Of a stretch of DNA of 64,000 bases, positions 45,856 through 54,019 are shown in pieces. Position 1 is the first letter of the stretch, and every line of letters begins with the position of its first letter. Source of the stretch: Rheinheimera sp. SA_1 (GTDB taxonomy: Bacteria; Pseudomonadota; Gammaproteobacteria; Enterobacterales; Alteromonadaceae); NCBI RefSeq assembly GCF_001669775.1, contig NZ_LXWK01000015.1, forward strand, positions 372,001-436,000, read 5' to 3'. The notes under the pieces were generated by a model. That model had not been told where the DNA came from and searched no databases. It was given only the letters and a program-made list of their open reading frames with translations. Position numbers and translations under genes: made by a program.

Positions 45856-45918
45856 CTGGAGCGCCAGCCCGGCCCGTCACATAGGACAACTATGCTCCGG
45901 GTCGGACTGGCGCTCCAG
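45856..45918. repeat. Long imperfect hairpin, 63 nt
   Basis: CTGGAGCGCCAG and the next nine bases (45856-45876) pair with 45898-45918, with one mismatch and one wobble (21 positions). Inside, CATAG (45880-45884) pairs with CTATG (45890-45894). It lies 70 nt after the mlaA stop and lacks a T run. It could be a REP/MITE-like element, an mRNA 3' protector or part of a small RNA. A related GAGCGCCAG string also occurs near 4319. Confidence 0.75.
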
Positions 45919-45987
45919 ACTCTTTCAGTTGCCGCCTACCCACATCGTCAATGATTTTGGGTATAAACTCATTTTCAGACGACCGGA

Positions 45988-46779
45988 TCACTCCAGAAAC
46001 TCTTCCAGTGCGGCTTCGTCGACTTCCTGCTCTGGCGGATTACCGTCATACAGCTGATAGTCCTGGCGTTGGAAGTAAGCGTCTTTGACAAATGCATAAG
46101 GATCTAACGAGTCATTGAGCAGTTTTTCCTGCGCCATTAACGCTTCACGACCCGACAATGCGCCGATGGTAAACTTGGCAATGGTCTGTGGCGTGTTTAG
46201 CACTGACATCGGGAAATACAGGTTGTCGACCAGCTCACCGGTAAAATTTCGTACTGTCGTAGGACCGCGCGCTGGGATCATCAAAAATGGCCCCTGCCCC
46301 ACACCCCAGACACCCAGCGACTGACCAAAATCTTCTTCTTTGACATCGAGGCCCATAGGGGTTGCCACGTCAATAAGACCAACTAAACCAACGGTGCTGT
46401 TCACCAGAAACCGGCCAGCACTGATGGCAGAATGTTTCGGTTTGCCTTGCAACAGGCCGTTCACGAAGTTCGCCGGTTCATTCAGGTTATTCACCAGGTT
46501 CGATAAACCAGTACGGGCTGGTTTTGGGACCACTGTCATGTAACCAACAGTCGCTGGACGCAACACATATTCGTCGAGATAATCGTAGTTGAAAGTCCAC
46601 ATTGAGCGGTTAAACGACTCAAACGGGTCGCGCTCATCCTGATAAACCGCAACCTGAGCATTTTCAGCAGCATTTACCGGCTCAACACTGGTTTCGGCCG
46701 CGGTATGTTGCGGCTTGCTGCTACAGGCGGCCAGCGAAAGCAGCGCTGTCGCCAGTGATAATTTAATGATTGAATTCAT
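45988..46779 (-). CDS. mlaA: Phospholipid-binding outer membrane lipoprotein MlaA
   Basis: Outer membrane lipoprotein that removes misplaced phospholipids from the outer leaflet and passes them to MlaC. It has 263 residues. The lipobox LAAC holds Cys19. The VacJ domain includes DPFESFNRSMWTFNYDYLDE, NEPANFVNGLLQGK, RFLVNSTVGLVGLIDVA, and EEDFGQSLGVWGVGQGPFLM. It starts 4 nt after the ccmI stop and is thus the tenth gene of the cytochrome maturation operon. The rest of the Mla pathway (mlaFEDCB) is not in the window. Confidence 0.94.
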   Translation of the reverse strand: MNSIIKLSLATALLSLAACSSKPQHTAAETSVEPVNAAENAQVAVYQDERDPFESFNRSMWTFNYDYLDEYVLRPATVGYMTVVPKPARTGLSNLVNNLNEPANFVNGLLQGKPKHSAISAGRFLVNSTVGLVGLIDVATPMGLDVKEEDFGQSLGVWGVGQGPFLMIPARGPTTVRNFTGELVDNLYFPMSVLNTPQTIAKFTIGALSGREALMAQEKLLNDSLDPYAFVKDAYFQRQDYQLYDGNPPEQEVDEAALEEFLE

Positions 46780-46783
46780 CCAT

Positions 46784-48061
46784 TTACTCCATTGTTAAAC
46801 TGAGCTTGACCGGGCCTTTGCTCAGATCAAGCACAGCGGATTGCACTTCTGGATCGCCCGCAGTTTTGGTGACTGCTCCTGATTGGCTCAAACGGGCCGA
46901 TACCATAACCTCATCGACATTATCCAGACCCCAACCGGCTTGCATCACCATAGCTGAAGTCAGTTCAATCTGTTGCGTACCCGCTTTCACAGGTAATTTC
47001 TGGACTGCTAACGGCATCGGCGAACCAGCGACCGCTTTGGCCACCACAAACAAGGTGGCGTTGGCAAATTTTGTGGCGAGCTCCGGCGGTATCGTCAGCT
47101 CTAAACTGATACGCCGACCAGCCGTTGGCAGATCTGATTTTTCATTGGTTGCAGTCGCGGTACTATTTGCCAGCGGATCAGAATTGGTACTGTTCGTTGC
47201 TTGTTCGGCGTTATTCGCTGCAGGCAACTGCGCCAGCTGTTGCTCAATCATACTGCGTCTTGGGTCGTCAGCCGGAATTTGTGCCAGCACCACCTGCCAG
47301 GCGGCTTTTGCTTCGGCAAAATCCCCTCGTTCCTGAGCAATCAATGCCAGCATCGCCAGTGCATCCTGATTTCCCGGGTCAACTTCCAGCACCCGCCCCA
47401 GACTACGGGCGGCTTTTTGCAAATTTTCCGCACTTTCAGTCACCAACAGTGCCTGGGCGTAACTTAACAGCAGATTACTGCGGTCAGGAGTCAGACTCAG
47501 TGCGCGTTCGAAAGATTCAATGGCTTCATCGACTAAACCTTGTGAGAACCAAATCCGGCCCAATACAAACCAGGCGACCGCGTCATCGCCTTCGTTAGCG
47601 AGTTTGGTGCGAAGTGCCAGCCCAAACAAAGTCATCTCTGCTTCGGACAGCGGCTCGCCTTTATTCAGCAATGAACGCTCGCCGTATGACGGTAGATTCT
47701 GTTGGGCGGTTTCCCAGTCTGTTAGCTGCTGGTAATGGCCGTTCAGGCTGTAGCTGATGGCCACCACCAGCACGACCACCGTCAGCATGGTAAATTCGAG
47801 CTTAAAGTGGCGCTTCTCCGGGGTGGCCTGCCGTTGTTGCTCCAGCACCAGAAACTGGCTTTTCAGCTCAGCAGCAGCAGTGGCAAAATCTTCGTCGGCC
47901 AACTCACCATAGTCCCGCGCTTGTACCAACAGTTGTAGCCGTTCGCGAAATAATTCTTTTTGGCTTTGATCTGCGGTGGTTTTTGCCCGGCGCGGCCAGA
48001 AAATCAATACCGCTGCAGATAACAGTAACATCAGCGCAGCAAAGATCAGGTTCAATATCAT
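46784..48061 (-). CDS. ccmI: Cytochrome c maturation protein CcmI
   Basis: Membrane-anchored chaperone that holds apocytochrome c for heme ligation. It has 425 residues with two membrane helices (about 2-20 and 92-108) around a cytoplasmic coiled-coil loop (SQKELFRERLQLLVQARDYG). Periplasmic TPR repeats follow (about 150-270, AVAWFVLGRIWFSQGLVDEA) and then a C-terminal beta-rich domain (ISLELTIPPELATKFAN). The start overlaps the ccmH stop by 4 nt. In E. coli this function is the C-terminal part of CcmH; here it is a separate gene. Confidence 0.93.
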   Translation of the reverse strand: MILNLIFAALMLLLSAAVLIFWPRRAKTTADQSQKELFRERLQLLVQARDYGELADEDFATAAAELKSQFLVLEQQRQATPEKRHFKLEFTMLTVVVLVVAISYSLNGHYQQLTDWETAQQNLPSYGERSLLNKGEPLSEAEMTLFGLALRTKLANEGDDAVAWFVLGRIWFSQGLVDEAIESFERALSLTPDRSNLLLSYAQALLVTESAENLQKAARSLGRVLEVDPGNQDALAMLALIAQERGDFAEAKAAWQVVLAQIPADDPRRSMIEQQLAQLPAANNAEQATNSTNSDPLANSTATATNEKSDLPTAGRRISLELTIPPELATKFANATLFVVAKAVAGSPMPLAVQKLPVKAGTQQIELTSAMVMQAGWGLDNVDEVMVSARLSQSGAVTKTAGDPEVQSAVLDLSKGPVKLSLTME

Positions 48062-48540
48062 ACTGGTTTATCCCCGGCGCTTGCTTTGACGGCAACTTCA
48101 TCGATCATGGCTTGAAGTTCAGCATCAAGCTCTGATGAAACATCGTCATTGACCAGCATCTGTTGCTGGTTATTTTTTCGAAGCACATACAAGCCCATCC
48201 CCAGCACTAACAAGGCTGGCAATAACCACAGCCAAATGGTGCTGAGTTGCAGCGGTGGCTGGTAATGCACAAAGTCACCATAACGAAGTTTCATATATTC
48301 AATCACCTGGGTTTTATCTTGCCCTTGCTGCACCAGCTCATAGGTCTTTTTGCGCATATCAACCGCCACCACCGCATTTGAATCAGCGATATTCTGGTTT
48401 TGGCATTTGGGGCAACGCAGTTCATGCGTCAATTCGCGAAACAGTGCCTGTTGTTTGGGGTCGGCAAAAGGTAAAATCTCTTCAGCAGCCAGCGTCGGCA
48501 ATGTGGCGAAAAAACACAGTAAAAGCATAACTATACGCAT
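48058..48540 (-). CDS. ccmH: Cytochrome c maturation thioredoxin-like protein CcmH
   Basis: Membrane-anchored periplasmic oxidoreductase that reduces apocytochrome c cysteines. It has 160 residues: a signal peptide to about 19, the redox motif LRCPKCQNQNIADS near 40-53, and one membrane helix (about 104-121). It corresponds to the N-terminal half of E. coli CcmH. It starts 1 nt after ccmG. Confidence 0.95.
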   Translation of the reverse strand: MRIVMLLLCFFATLPTLAAEEILPFADPKQQALFRELTHELRCPKCQNQNIADSNAVVAVDMRKKTYELVQQGQDKTQVIEYMKLRYGDFVHYQPPLQLSTIWLWLLPALLVLGMGLYVLRKNNQQQMLVNDDVSSELDAELQAMIDEVAVKASAGDKPV

Positions 48541-48541
48541 G

Positions 48542-49111
48542 TTATTTCCTCACCAGTTGCTGATAAGCTTCCGCCAGCGCCGACCAGTTTTGCGGGTTAA
48601 TATCTCCGACATGATGAGCGCGGATCACGCCATCGGCATCCACCAAAAAGGTTTCAGGGGCACCGCTGACGCCTAAATCAAAAATCAACGTCCGATGTTC
48701 GTCCAGCAAATTAAACTGGTAAGGATCGCCTTGCTCGGCCAGCTTTTGCTGCACGTCTTGTTGCAAAGCCTTCAGGTCAAAGGTTTCACCAAAAGCGGCG
48801 TCCAGCGGCTGCACATAATACAAACCAACAATCCGTACCCCTTGCTGGCGCAGCTGCGTTAGAAACGCCAGTTCAGCATTACAGGTTGGACACCAGGTGC
48901 CCCAGACATTCAGGAAATATGGTTCACCTTTAAGCTCATCTGCCGTCCAGCGTTTTTCCGGTTGCATCAAGTCCGGCAACTGAAACTGTGGCAATTGTCG
49001 CTGCACCAATGCCGAACCATGTTGGCGTGGATCAGAAAACAAACCACTGAACAGAAACATGCTGAGGCCTATAAAAAGCGCAAAAGGAATAAAAAATAAC
49101 AACTTACGCAT
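48542..49111 (-). CDS. ccmG: Thiol:disulfide interchange protein CcmG/DsbE
   Basis: Membrane-anchored periplasmic thioredoxin of 189 residues from the ATG at 49111, which overlaps the ccmF end by 8 nt (the open frame runs 99 nt further but lacks support). The anchor is at about 5-22. The active site is WGTWCPTC, and the cis-Pro region is GVSGAPETFLVDADGVI. It passes electrons from CcdA/DsbD to CcmH and apocytochrome. Confidence 0.96.
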   Translation of the reverse strand: MRKLLFFIPFALFIGLSMFLFSGLFSDPRQHGSALVQRQLPQFQLPDLMQPEKRWTADELKGEPYFLNVWGTWCPTCNAELAFLTQLRQQGVRIVGLYYVQPLDAAFGETFDLKALQQDVQQKLAEQGDPYQFNLLDEHRTLIFDLGVSGAPETFLVDADGVIRAHHVGDINPQNWSALAEAYQQLVRK

Positions 49112-51107
49112 TGGCTGGCTCCTGCGATTGCTGCGGTTCCAGCGTCTGCTCTGGCTCTTGCAGCGGAGCAGCGACAAAGCTGCGCCGATAGCGTTTATCC
49201 AGCAATGCAATCAAACCACCCAACGCCATCAATAAACCACCGAGCCATATCCAACGCACAAACGGCTTTACATAAACCCGCACTGACCAGGACGGCCCCG
49301 CAATTTCCTCACCTAGCGCCACAAATAAATCACGGCTGAGTCTGGCATGCACGGCAGCTTCGGTCATCACGGTTTTTTGGATCGGATAAAAACGTTTTTC
49401 GGCGTGCAGCTGGGCAATCGGCTGCCCTTGTTCGGTTACCGCGATTTCAGCTGCCTGACCACCATAATTAGCGCCTTTGAGTTCATACACATCCAGCAGC
49501 TTAAACTCATAACCGCCAAGTGCTGCAGTGTCGCCAATTTTCATCCGCACGTCGGTTTCAATGCTGAGCGTCTTGGTCATCGCCACGCCAATCACTAACA
49601 CCGCAAAACCGATATGAGCGATAGTCATGCCCCAATGGCTGGCCTGCAACCGGCCAAAACCAGTGCTGATGCCGCCAAGTTGTTGCATACGCTGCCAAAC
49701 TTCACCAATCGCTGACATCCCAACCCAGGCACCAAGCAACATGCCGAGCAATGCCAGATTGGCTGCCAGTTGCTGGGTTAAAGTCAGATAGCCAAGTGCC
49801 AGGGTTAATGCTGCCAGTGCTACCAGCGTCAAAGGTTTCAGCAACGGCGGTAACGTCTGTTGCTTCCAGCGCACCCAGGGACCCATGCCCAGCAGCAAAC
49901 TGAATGGGATGGCTAAGTAAAAAAACATCTGATTAAAAAACGGCTCGCCGATAGAAATGGAACCCAGGCCCAACTCTTTGTGAAACAACGGATACATGGT
50001 GCCAAGGAACACTACCAGCGTTGCCGTCAGCAAAAATACGTTATTGCCCCATAGCAGTACTTCGCGACTGAACAGTTGATACCGCGCTTGCGAGCGCACC
50101 GCATTCATCCGCAGCGCGTATAAAAACAACGAACCGCCAACCACCAGTAATAAAAACACCAATAAATACAAACCACGACTTGGATCGGTGGCAAAAGAAT
50201 GCACCGACACCAGCACACCGGAGCGCACTAAAAATGCGCCCATCAGGCTTAAAGAAAATGCGGCGATGGCCAACAGCACTGTCCAGGATTTAAAAGTGCC
50301 ACGTTTTTCAGTCACCGCCAGCGAGTGCAATAACGCAGTCCCCACCAGCCATGGCATAAAGGAGGCATTTTCAACCGGATCCCAGAACCACCAGCCGCCC
50401 CAGCCAAGCTCGTTATAAGCCCACCAACTGCCAAGCATGATGCCCATGGTCAGAAACATCCAGGCCGCTAAGGTCCAGGGTCTGGCCCAGCGCGCCCAGG
50501 TACTGTCAAATTTACCGCCGATCAGTGCAGCGATGGCAAACGCAAAAGTCACCGCAAAACCAACATAACCCAGGTACAACAACGGCGGATGCACGATCAT
50601 GCCAAAATCCTGCAGCAGCGGGTTTAAATCACGGCCTTCAACCGGATAAAACGGCAAACTGCGGGCAAATGGATTAGACATAAAAAGTGAAAAGGCGATA
50701 AAACCAAGGCAAATCAGCCCCAGCACACCCAGAATACGGCCTTGCATCAACAGCGGCAGTGATTTGGAAAAAAGCGCCACCAAGGCCGTCCACAACGTCA
50801 GCATACTGACCCACAGCAGCATAGAGCCTTCGTGCGAGCCAAAACTGGCAGTCATTTTAAAATACCAGGGCAAGGTGGTACTGGAATTACTGGCGACATT
50901 GATGACGGTAAAATCACTGTGCAAAAAGGCGTAAATCAGGCAGCCCATCGCAAAAGCGCTCAGCACAAACATGCCAATGGCCAACGGTTTGGCCAGTAAT
51001 AACGCCCGTTGATTGGCGACAAAGCTACCGTATAACGGCACTACCGCCAGTAGCAACGATAACGCCAGCGCAAACGTCAGCGCCAGTTGGCCAATTTCTG
51101 GGATCAT
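49104..51107 (-). CDS. ccmF: Heme lyase subunit CcmF
   Basis: Large inner membrane protein of 667 residues that attaches heme to apocytochrome c together with CcmH and CcmI. The heme-handling WWD motif is in [20 protein letters not shown]. About 14-15 membrane helices and conserved periplasmic histidines ([22 protein letters not shown]) are visible. The C-terminal tail is Glu/Gln-rich ([14 protein letters not shown]). It overlaps ccmE by 4 nt and ccmG by 8 nt. Confidence 0.97.
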   Translation of the reverse strand: MIPEIGQLALTFALALSLLLAVVPLYGSFVANQRALLLAKPLAIGMFVLSAFAMGCLIYAFLHSDFTVINVASNSSTTLPWYFKMTASFGSHEGSMLLWVSMLTLWTALVALFSKSLPLLMQGRILGVLGLICLGFIAFSLFMSNPFARSLPFYPVEGRDLNPLLQDFGMIVHPPLLYLGYVGFAVTFAFAIAALIGGKFDSTWARWARPWTLAAWMFLTMGIMLGSWWAYNELGWGGWWFWDPVENASFMPWLVGTALLHSLAVTEKRGTFKSWTVLLAIAAFSLSLMGAFLVRSGVLVSVHSFATDPSRGLYLLVFLLLVVGGSLFLYALRMNAVRSQARYQLFSREVLLWGNNVFLLTATLVVFLGTMYPLFHKELGLGSISIGEPFFNQMFFYLAIPFSLLLGMGPWVRWKQQTLPPLLKPLTLVALAALTLALGYLTLTQQLAANLALLGMLLGAWVGMSAIGEVWQRMQQLGGISTGFGRLQASHWGMTIAHIGFAVLVIGVAMTKTLSIETDVRMKIGDTAALGGYEFKLLDVYELKGANYGGQAAEIAVTEQGQPIAQLHAEKRFYPIQKTVMTEAAVHARLSRDLFVALGEEIAGPSWSVRVYVKPFVRWIWLGGLLMALGGLIALLDKRYRRSFVAAPLQEPEQTLEPQQSQEPANA

Positions 51108-51643
51108 TGTTGTGCCTCAGCTACCGGTTTTGATTCGGCTTTGGCCGGGTATGTTTGTTGCGGGCTTGTTTGTTGCGGGTAAGTTTTCGAAGGTGGCACA
51201 TGCTTAATCCCCTTCATCGCTGCAGCGACTTCCGGCGGCATATAGTCTTCATCATGCTTGGCCAGCACTTCAGTGGCGGCAATATTGGTGGCATCCAGCA
51301 AAGTGCCCTGCGCTACAATGCCCTGCCCTTCGCGGAACAAGTCCGGCAAAATGCCTTCATAATGCACAGTGACGATCGGCCCGGTATCGACCAAATCAAA
51401 ACTCACTTTTAAGGTGGTTTCATCGCGTTTTACTGATCCTGGCACGACCATGCCGCCGATACGCAATCTTTGGCCCGGTACCGGTTTTACTTTGTCCTTG
51501 CCTATGCCGTCCAGCAACTGACTTGGCGTATAGAATAAATCGACATTTTCCTGCAATGCATACAACATCGCGCCAACAGCACCACTTAATAACAACAAAA
51601 TGGCACTGACCGCCATCAGCCGCTGTTTACGTCTTGGATTCAT
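51104..51643 (-). CDS. ccmE: Heme chaperone CcmE
   Basis: Periplasmic OB-fold protein that binds heme covalently and delivers it to CcmF. It has 179 residues, with the membrane anchor at about 9-29. The heme-binding His130 and Tyr134 are in [14 protein letters not shown]. The tail after residue 150 is Pro/Gln-rich and contains an imperfect repeat ([15 protein letters not shown]) from a 15-nt DNA duplication near 51151-51180. The start overlaps the ccmD stop in ATGA. Confidence 0.97.
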   Translation of the reverse strand: MNPRRKQRLMAVSAILLLLSGAVGAMLYALQENVDLFYTPSQLLDGIGKDKVKPVPGQRLRIGGMVVPGSVKRDETTLKVSFDLVDTGPIVTVHYEGILPDLFREGQGIVAQGTLLDATNIAATEVLAKHDEDYMPPEVAAAMKGIKHVPPSKTYPQQTSPQQTYPAKAESKPVAEAQQ

Positions 51644-51891
51644 GCCGACTGCTCCTGTGCTGACTGCTGCTTTGACTGCTGCTCAGACTGTTTAAGTAAC
51701 TGTTGTTGCACCCGCAATTCCCGCGCTTGTTTCGCCGCGAGTTCCCGCAGCAATTGCCGGTGTCCGGCCTGACTAAACCACCATAGCAGACCCAGCAACG
51801 CAAAAGTAACGCCAAAAGATAACCAGACGAATAAGCTATAACCGCCCATCGCAAAAAACGCATTCCAGGAAGAAAAGTGTAACTCTGGCAT
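51640..51891 (-). CDS. ccmD: Heme exporter accessory protein CcmD
   Basis: Small single-helix membrane protein of 83 residues that helps release holo-CcmE from the CcmABC complex. It has the N-terminal motif [20 protein letters not shown], a membrane helix to about residue 39, and a charged Gln/Ser-rich cytoplasmic tail longer than in E. coli (69 residues in total). It lies 4 nt after ccmC. Confidence 0.93.
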   Translation of the reverse strand: MPELHFSSWNAFFAMGGYSLFVWLSFGVTFALLGLLWWFSQAGHRQLLRELAAKQARELRVQQQLLKQSEQQSKQQSAQEQSA

Positions 51892-51895
51892 CTAC

Positions 51896-52645
51896 TTAAC
51901 CCTCTTTCGCCGCTGAAGCGGTAAGTTGCCGCACCCAGGGCCGGTGTTGCTCATTTTGTAAAATGGCAGTTTTCAAGCGCAGACAGGTGAGCGCCGCCAG
52001 CCACAATCCAAAGGCCAAAATCGAAATGAGCAAAGGCCACAACATGCTGGCATCAATCGAAGGTTTGGCAAATTTAGTGATAGTGGCGCCCTGGTGTAAG
52101 GTGTTCCACCATTCGACTGAGAAGTGAATGATTGGCAGGTTAACAACGCCGACAACGGCCAGTAAAGCCGAAGCTTTGGCACCGGTCTGCCGGTCAGCAA
52201 AAGCGCCTGACAGCGCAATCACACCTAAATACAAAAATAACAAAATCAGCTCTGACGTAAGTCTGGCATCCCACACCCACCAGGTGCCCCACATTGGTTT
52301 GCCCCAGGCGGCGCCGGTGAAAAGCGCAATCACCGTAAATACAGCGCCAATCGGCGCTATAGCTCCAACGGCCCACTGCGCCGCTTTCACCTGCCACACC
52401 AGCGCAATCAAAGCGGCAATCGCCATGCTGCTATATGCGCCCATTGACCAAATCGCCGAAGGCACATGAATATGGATGATCCGGTAGCTGTCACCTTGCT
52501 GATAATCGGCCGGGGTAAAGGCCAGCCCCCACACTGTGCCTAGCAATAAAGTAGCCACAGCAGCGGTCATTAACCAGGGAAACCATAATCCGCAAATTCG
52601 GTACAATGTTTCTGGTTTTGCATATGGATCAAGCCACTTAAACAT
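51896..52645 (-). CDS. ccmC: Heme transporter subunit CcmC
   Basis: Six-helix membrane protein of 249 residues that presents heme to CcmE. The WWD motif is in MWGTWWVWDARLTSELILLF, with flanking histidines in IHIHVPSAIWSMGAYSSMA and near 180 (IIHFSVEWWNTLHQG). It starts 1 nt after the ccmB stop. Confidence 0.97.
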   Translation of the reverse strand: MFKWLDPYAKPETLYRICGLWFPWLMTAAVATLLLGTVWGLAFTPADYQQGDSYRIIHIHVPSAIWSMGAYSSMAIAALIALVWQVKAAQWAVGAIAPIGAVFTVIALFTGAAWGKPMWGTWWVWDARLTSELILLFLYLGVIALSGAFADRQTGAKASALLAVVGVVNLPIIHFSVEWWNTLHQGATITKFAKPSIDASMLWPLLISILAFGLWLAALTCLRLKTAILQNEQHRPWVRQLTASAAKEG

Positions 52646-52646
52646 A

Positions 52647-53306
52647 TCACCCCACGTTTAGTTTTAATGCTTTGAGCACGGCCAGCGGCACCAGTGCCAG
52701 CGCCAGACATAACATAGCGCTTAATACGGCCAGTTGTCCCGAATAGTCCAGACCAAGGCTAGCCTGATCTACTGCGGCACTGGCAAAAATAAGCAGCGGA
52801 ATATACAAAGGTAAAATCAGTAAAGCCAGTAAAATGCCACCTTTGTCGGCAGAAAGTGTTAACGCCGCGCCAAGTGCCGCCAGCAAGTTCAACAGCGGCG
52901 TGCCAAGCAGCAAGGTCAACAACACTGCCAGCCAGGCCGCGGTATCCAATCCCAATAATAACGCAATCAGCGGCGAGATCAGCAGCAGCGGCAACGCGGT
53001 ACTACACCAACTGCTGACAATTTTTGCCAGCACATATGCCAGCATCGGCTCTTCTGCTGCCACTAACTGTTCCAGCACACCCTGGCGAAAATCGTCTTTA
53101 AATAACCGTTCTGCCCCGAGCAACACACTGAGCAGAGCTGCAATCCAGATAATACCGGGGGCAATTTCCGCCAGCAAATTAGGCTTGGCACCGATACCCA
53201 GCGGGAACAAGGTTAACACGATCAGAAAGAACATCAGTGGATTCAGCCAATCGGCCTTTTGCCGCGCCAACAACCGCCATTCCCGCACAAAAGCTGCTTT
53301 AAACAT
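52647..53306 (-). CDS. ccmB: Heme exporter permease CcmB
   Basis: Membrane subunit of the CcmAB ABC complex, 219 residues from the ATG at 53306 (E. coli: 220), with six helices. The core WLNPLMFFLIVLTLFPLGIG and EIAPGIIWIAALLSVLLGAE is highly conserved. The open frame runs 243 nt upstream, but that part lies over ccmA and has no family similarity. The chosen start overlaps the ccmA stop in TGATG; an ATG at 53312 is also possible. Confidence 0.95.
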   Translation of the reverse strand: MFKAAFVREWRLLARQKADWLNPLMFFLIVLTLFPLGIGAKPNLLAEIAPGIIWIAALLSVLLGAERLFKDDFRQGVLEQLVAAEEPMLAYVLAKIVSSWCSTALPLLLISPLIALLLGLDTAAWLAVLLTLLLGTPLLNLLAALGAALTLSADKGGILLALLILPLYIPLLIFASAAVDQASLGLDYSGQLAVLSAMLCLALALVPLAVLKALKLNVG

Positions 53307-53917
53307 CACCATCGGTAGGCAAGCTCCAAAAGTTGTGCGGCAGGAAAATGCTGGGTTAACGGCTGATGTGTGGTCAAAATAATGGCGCCGCCGTTCTCGA
53401 GGTGTTCGGTAAACTTGTGCTGTAACAGCAAAATCGCTGATTGATCCAGCGCGGTAAATGGTTCGTCTAAAATCCACAGTGGCCTGGTGGTCAGCCATAA
53501 TCTGGCTAAGGACACCCGGCGCTGCTGACCCGCCGATAATAGCTGACATGGAATATCTTCAAGTCCAGCCAAGCCCAGAGTTGCCAGCACCTGAAAACCA
53601 TCTGTTGCGGTAAAGCCAAAGGCTGCTTGCCAGAACTCTAAGTGTTCCAGGGCTGTTAATTGCGGTTGAATACCACTTAAGTGGCCAATAAAACACAGGT
53701 TTTGCGGGAAATCACCGTCAGCCAGCGGGAGGTTTTGCCAAAATACTTCGCCATCATCCGGCTGCGCCAGTCCTGCCAGAATGCGTAATAAACTGCTTTT
53801 GCCGGCACCGTTTTTACCACCAATCTGTAATAGCTGCCCCGCCGTCAATTGCAGGTTGACAGCTTCGAACAAAATGCGGTCCTGGCGAACACAACAAAGA
53901 TTGCTGGCAGTTAACAC
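53306..53917 (-). CDS. ccmA: Heme exporter ATPase CcmA
   Basis: ABC ATPase of 203 residues that drives release of heme-loaded CcmE. Walker A GGKNGAGKSS is at 33-42, the signature is LSAGQQRRVSLARLWL, Walker B is LWILDEPFTALD, and the switch His is in LTTHQPL. It is the first gene of the ccmABCDEFGHI-mlaA operon, divergent from the FliK-like gene with 102 nt between the starts. Confidence 0.96.
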   Translation of the reverse strand: MLTASNLCCVRQDRILFEAVNLQLTAGQLLQIGGKNGAGKSSLLRILAGLAQPDDGEVFWQNLPLADGDFPQNLCFIGHLSGIQPQLTALEHLEFWQAAFGFTATDGFQVLATLGLAGLEDIPCQLLSAGQQRRVSLARLWLTTRPLWILDEPFTALDQSAILLLQHKFTEHLENGGAIILTTHQPLTQHFPAAQLLELAYRW

Positions 53918-53962
53918 GGGGTCGGCGCTACTCTTCTAAAAAACAGCGCGCATATTAGCATA

Positions 53963-53991
53963 TTGGCAGTAGAATACGAATGCGCTATAAC
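53963..53991 (+). promoter_or_regulatory. Sigma-70 promoter of the FliK-like/FlhB-like pair
   Basis: TTGGCA (53963-53968), a 17-nt spacer and TATAAC (53986-53991) match consensus in 5 of 6 positions each. The gene starts 29 nt after the -10. The promoter is housekeeping-type rather than sigma-28 or sigma-54, as a flagellar gene might have. Confidence 0.7.
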
Positions 53992-54019
53992 CTTGGTAGC
54001 ACAGGTAACAGACAAAAAT

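Noticed and set aside
53307-53549. 81-residue N-terminal extension of the ccmB frame
   Set aside because: It lies over ccmA and has no similarity to CcmB; family alignment starts at the ATG at 53306.
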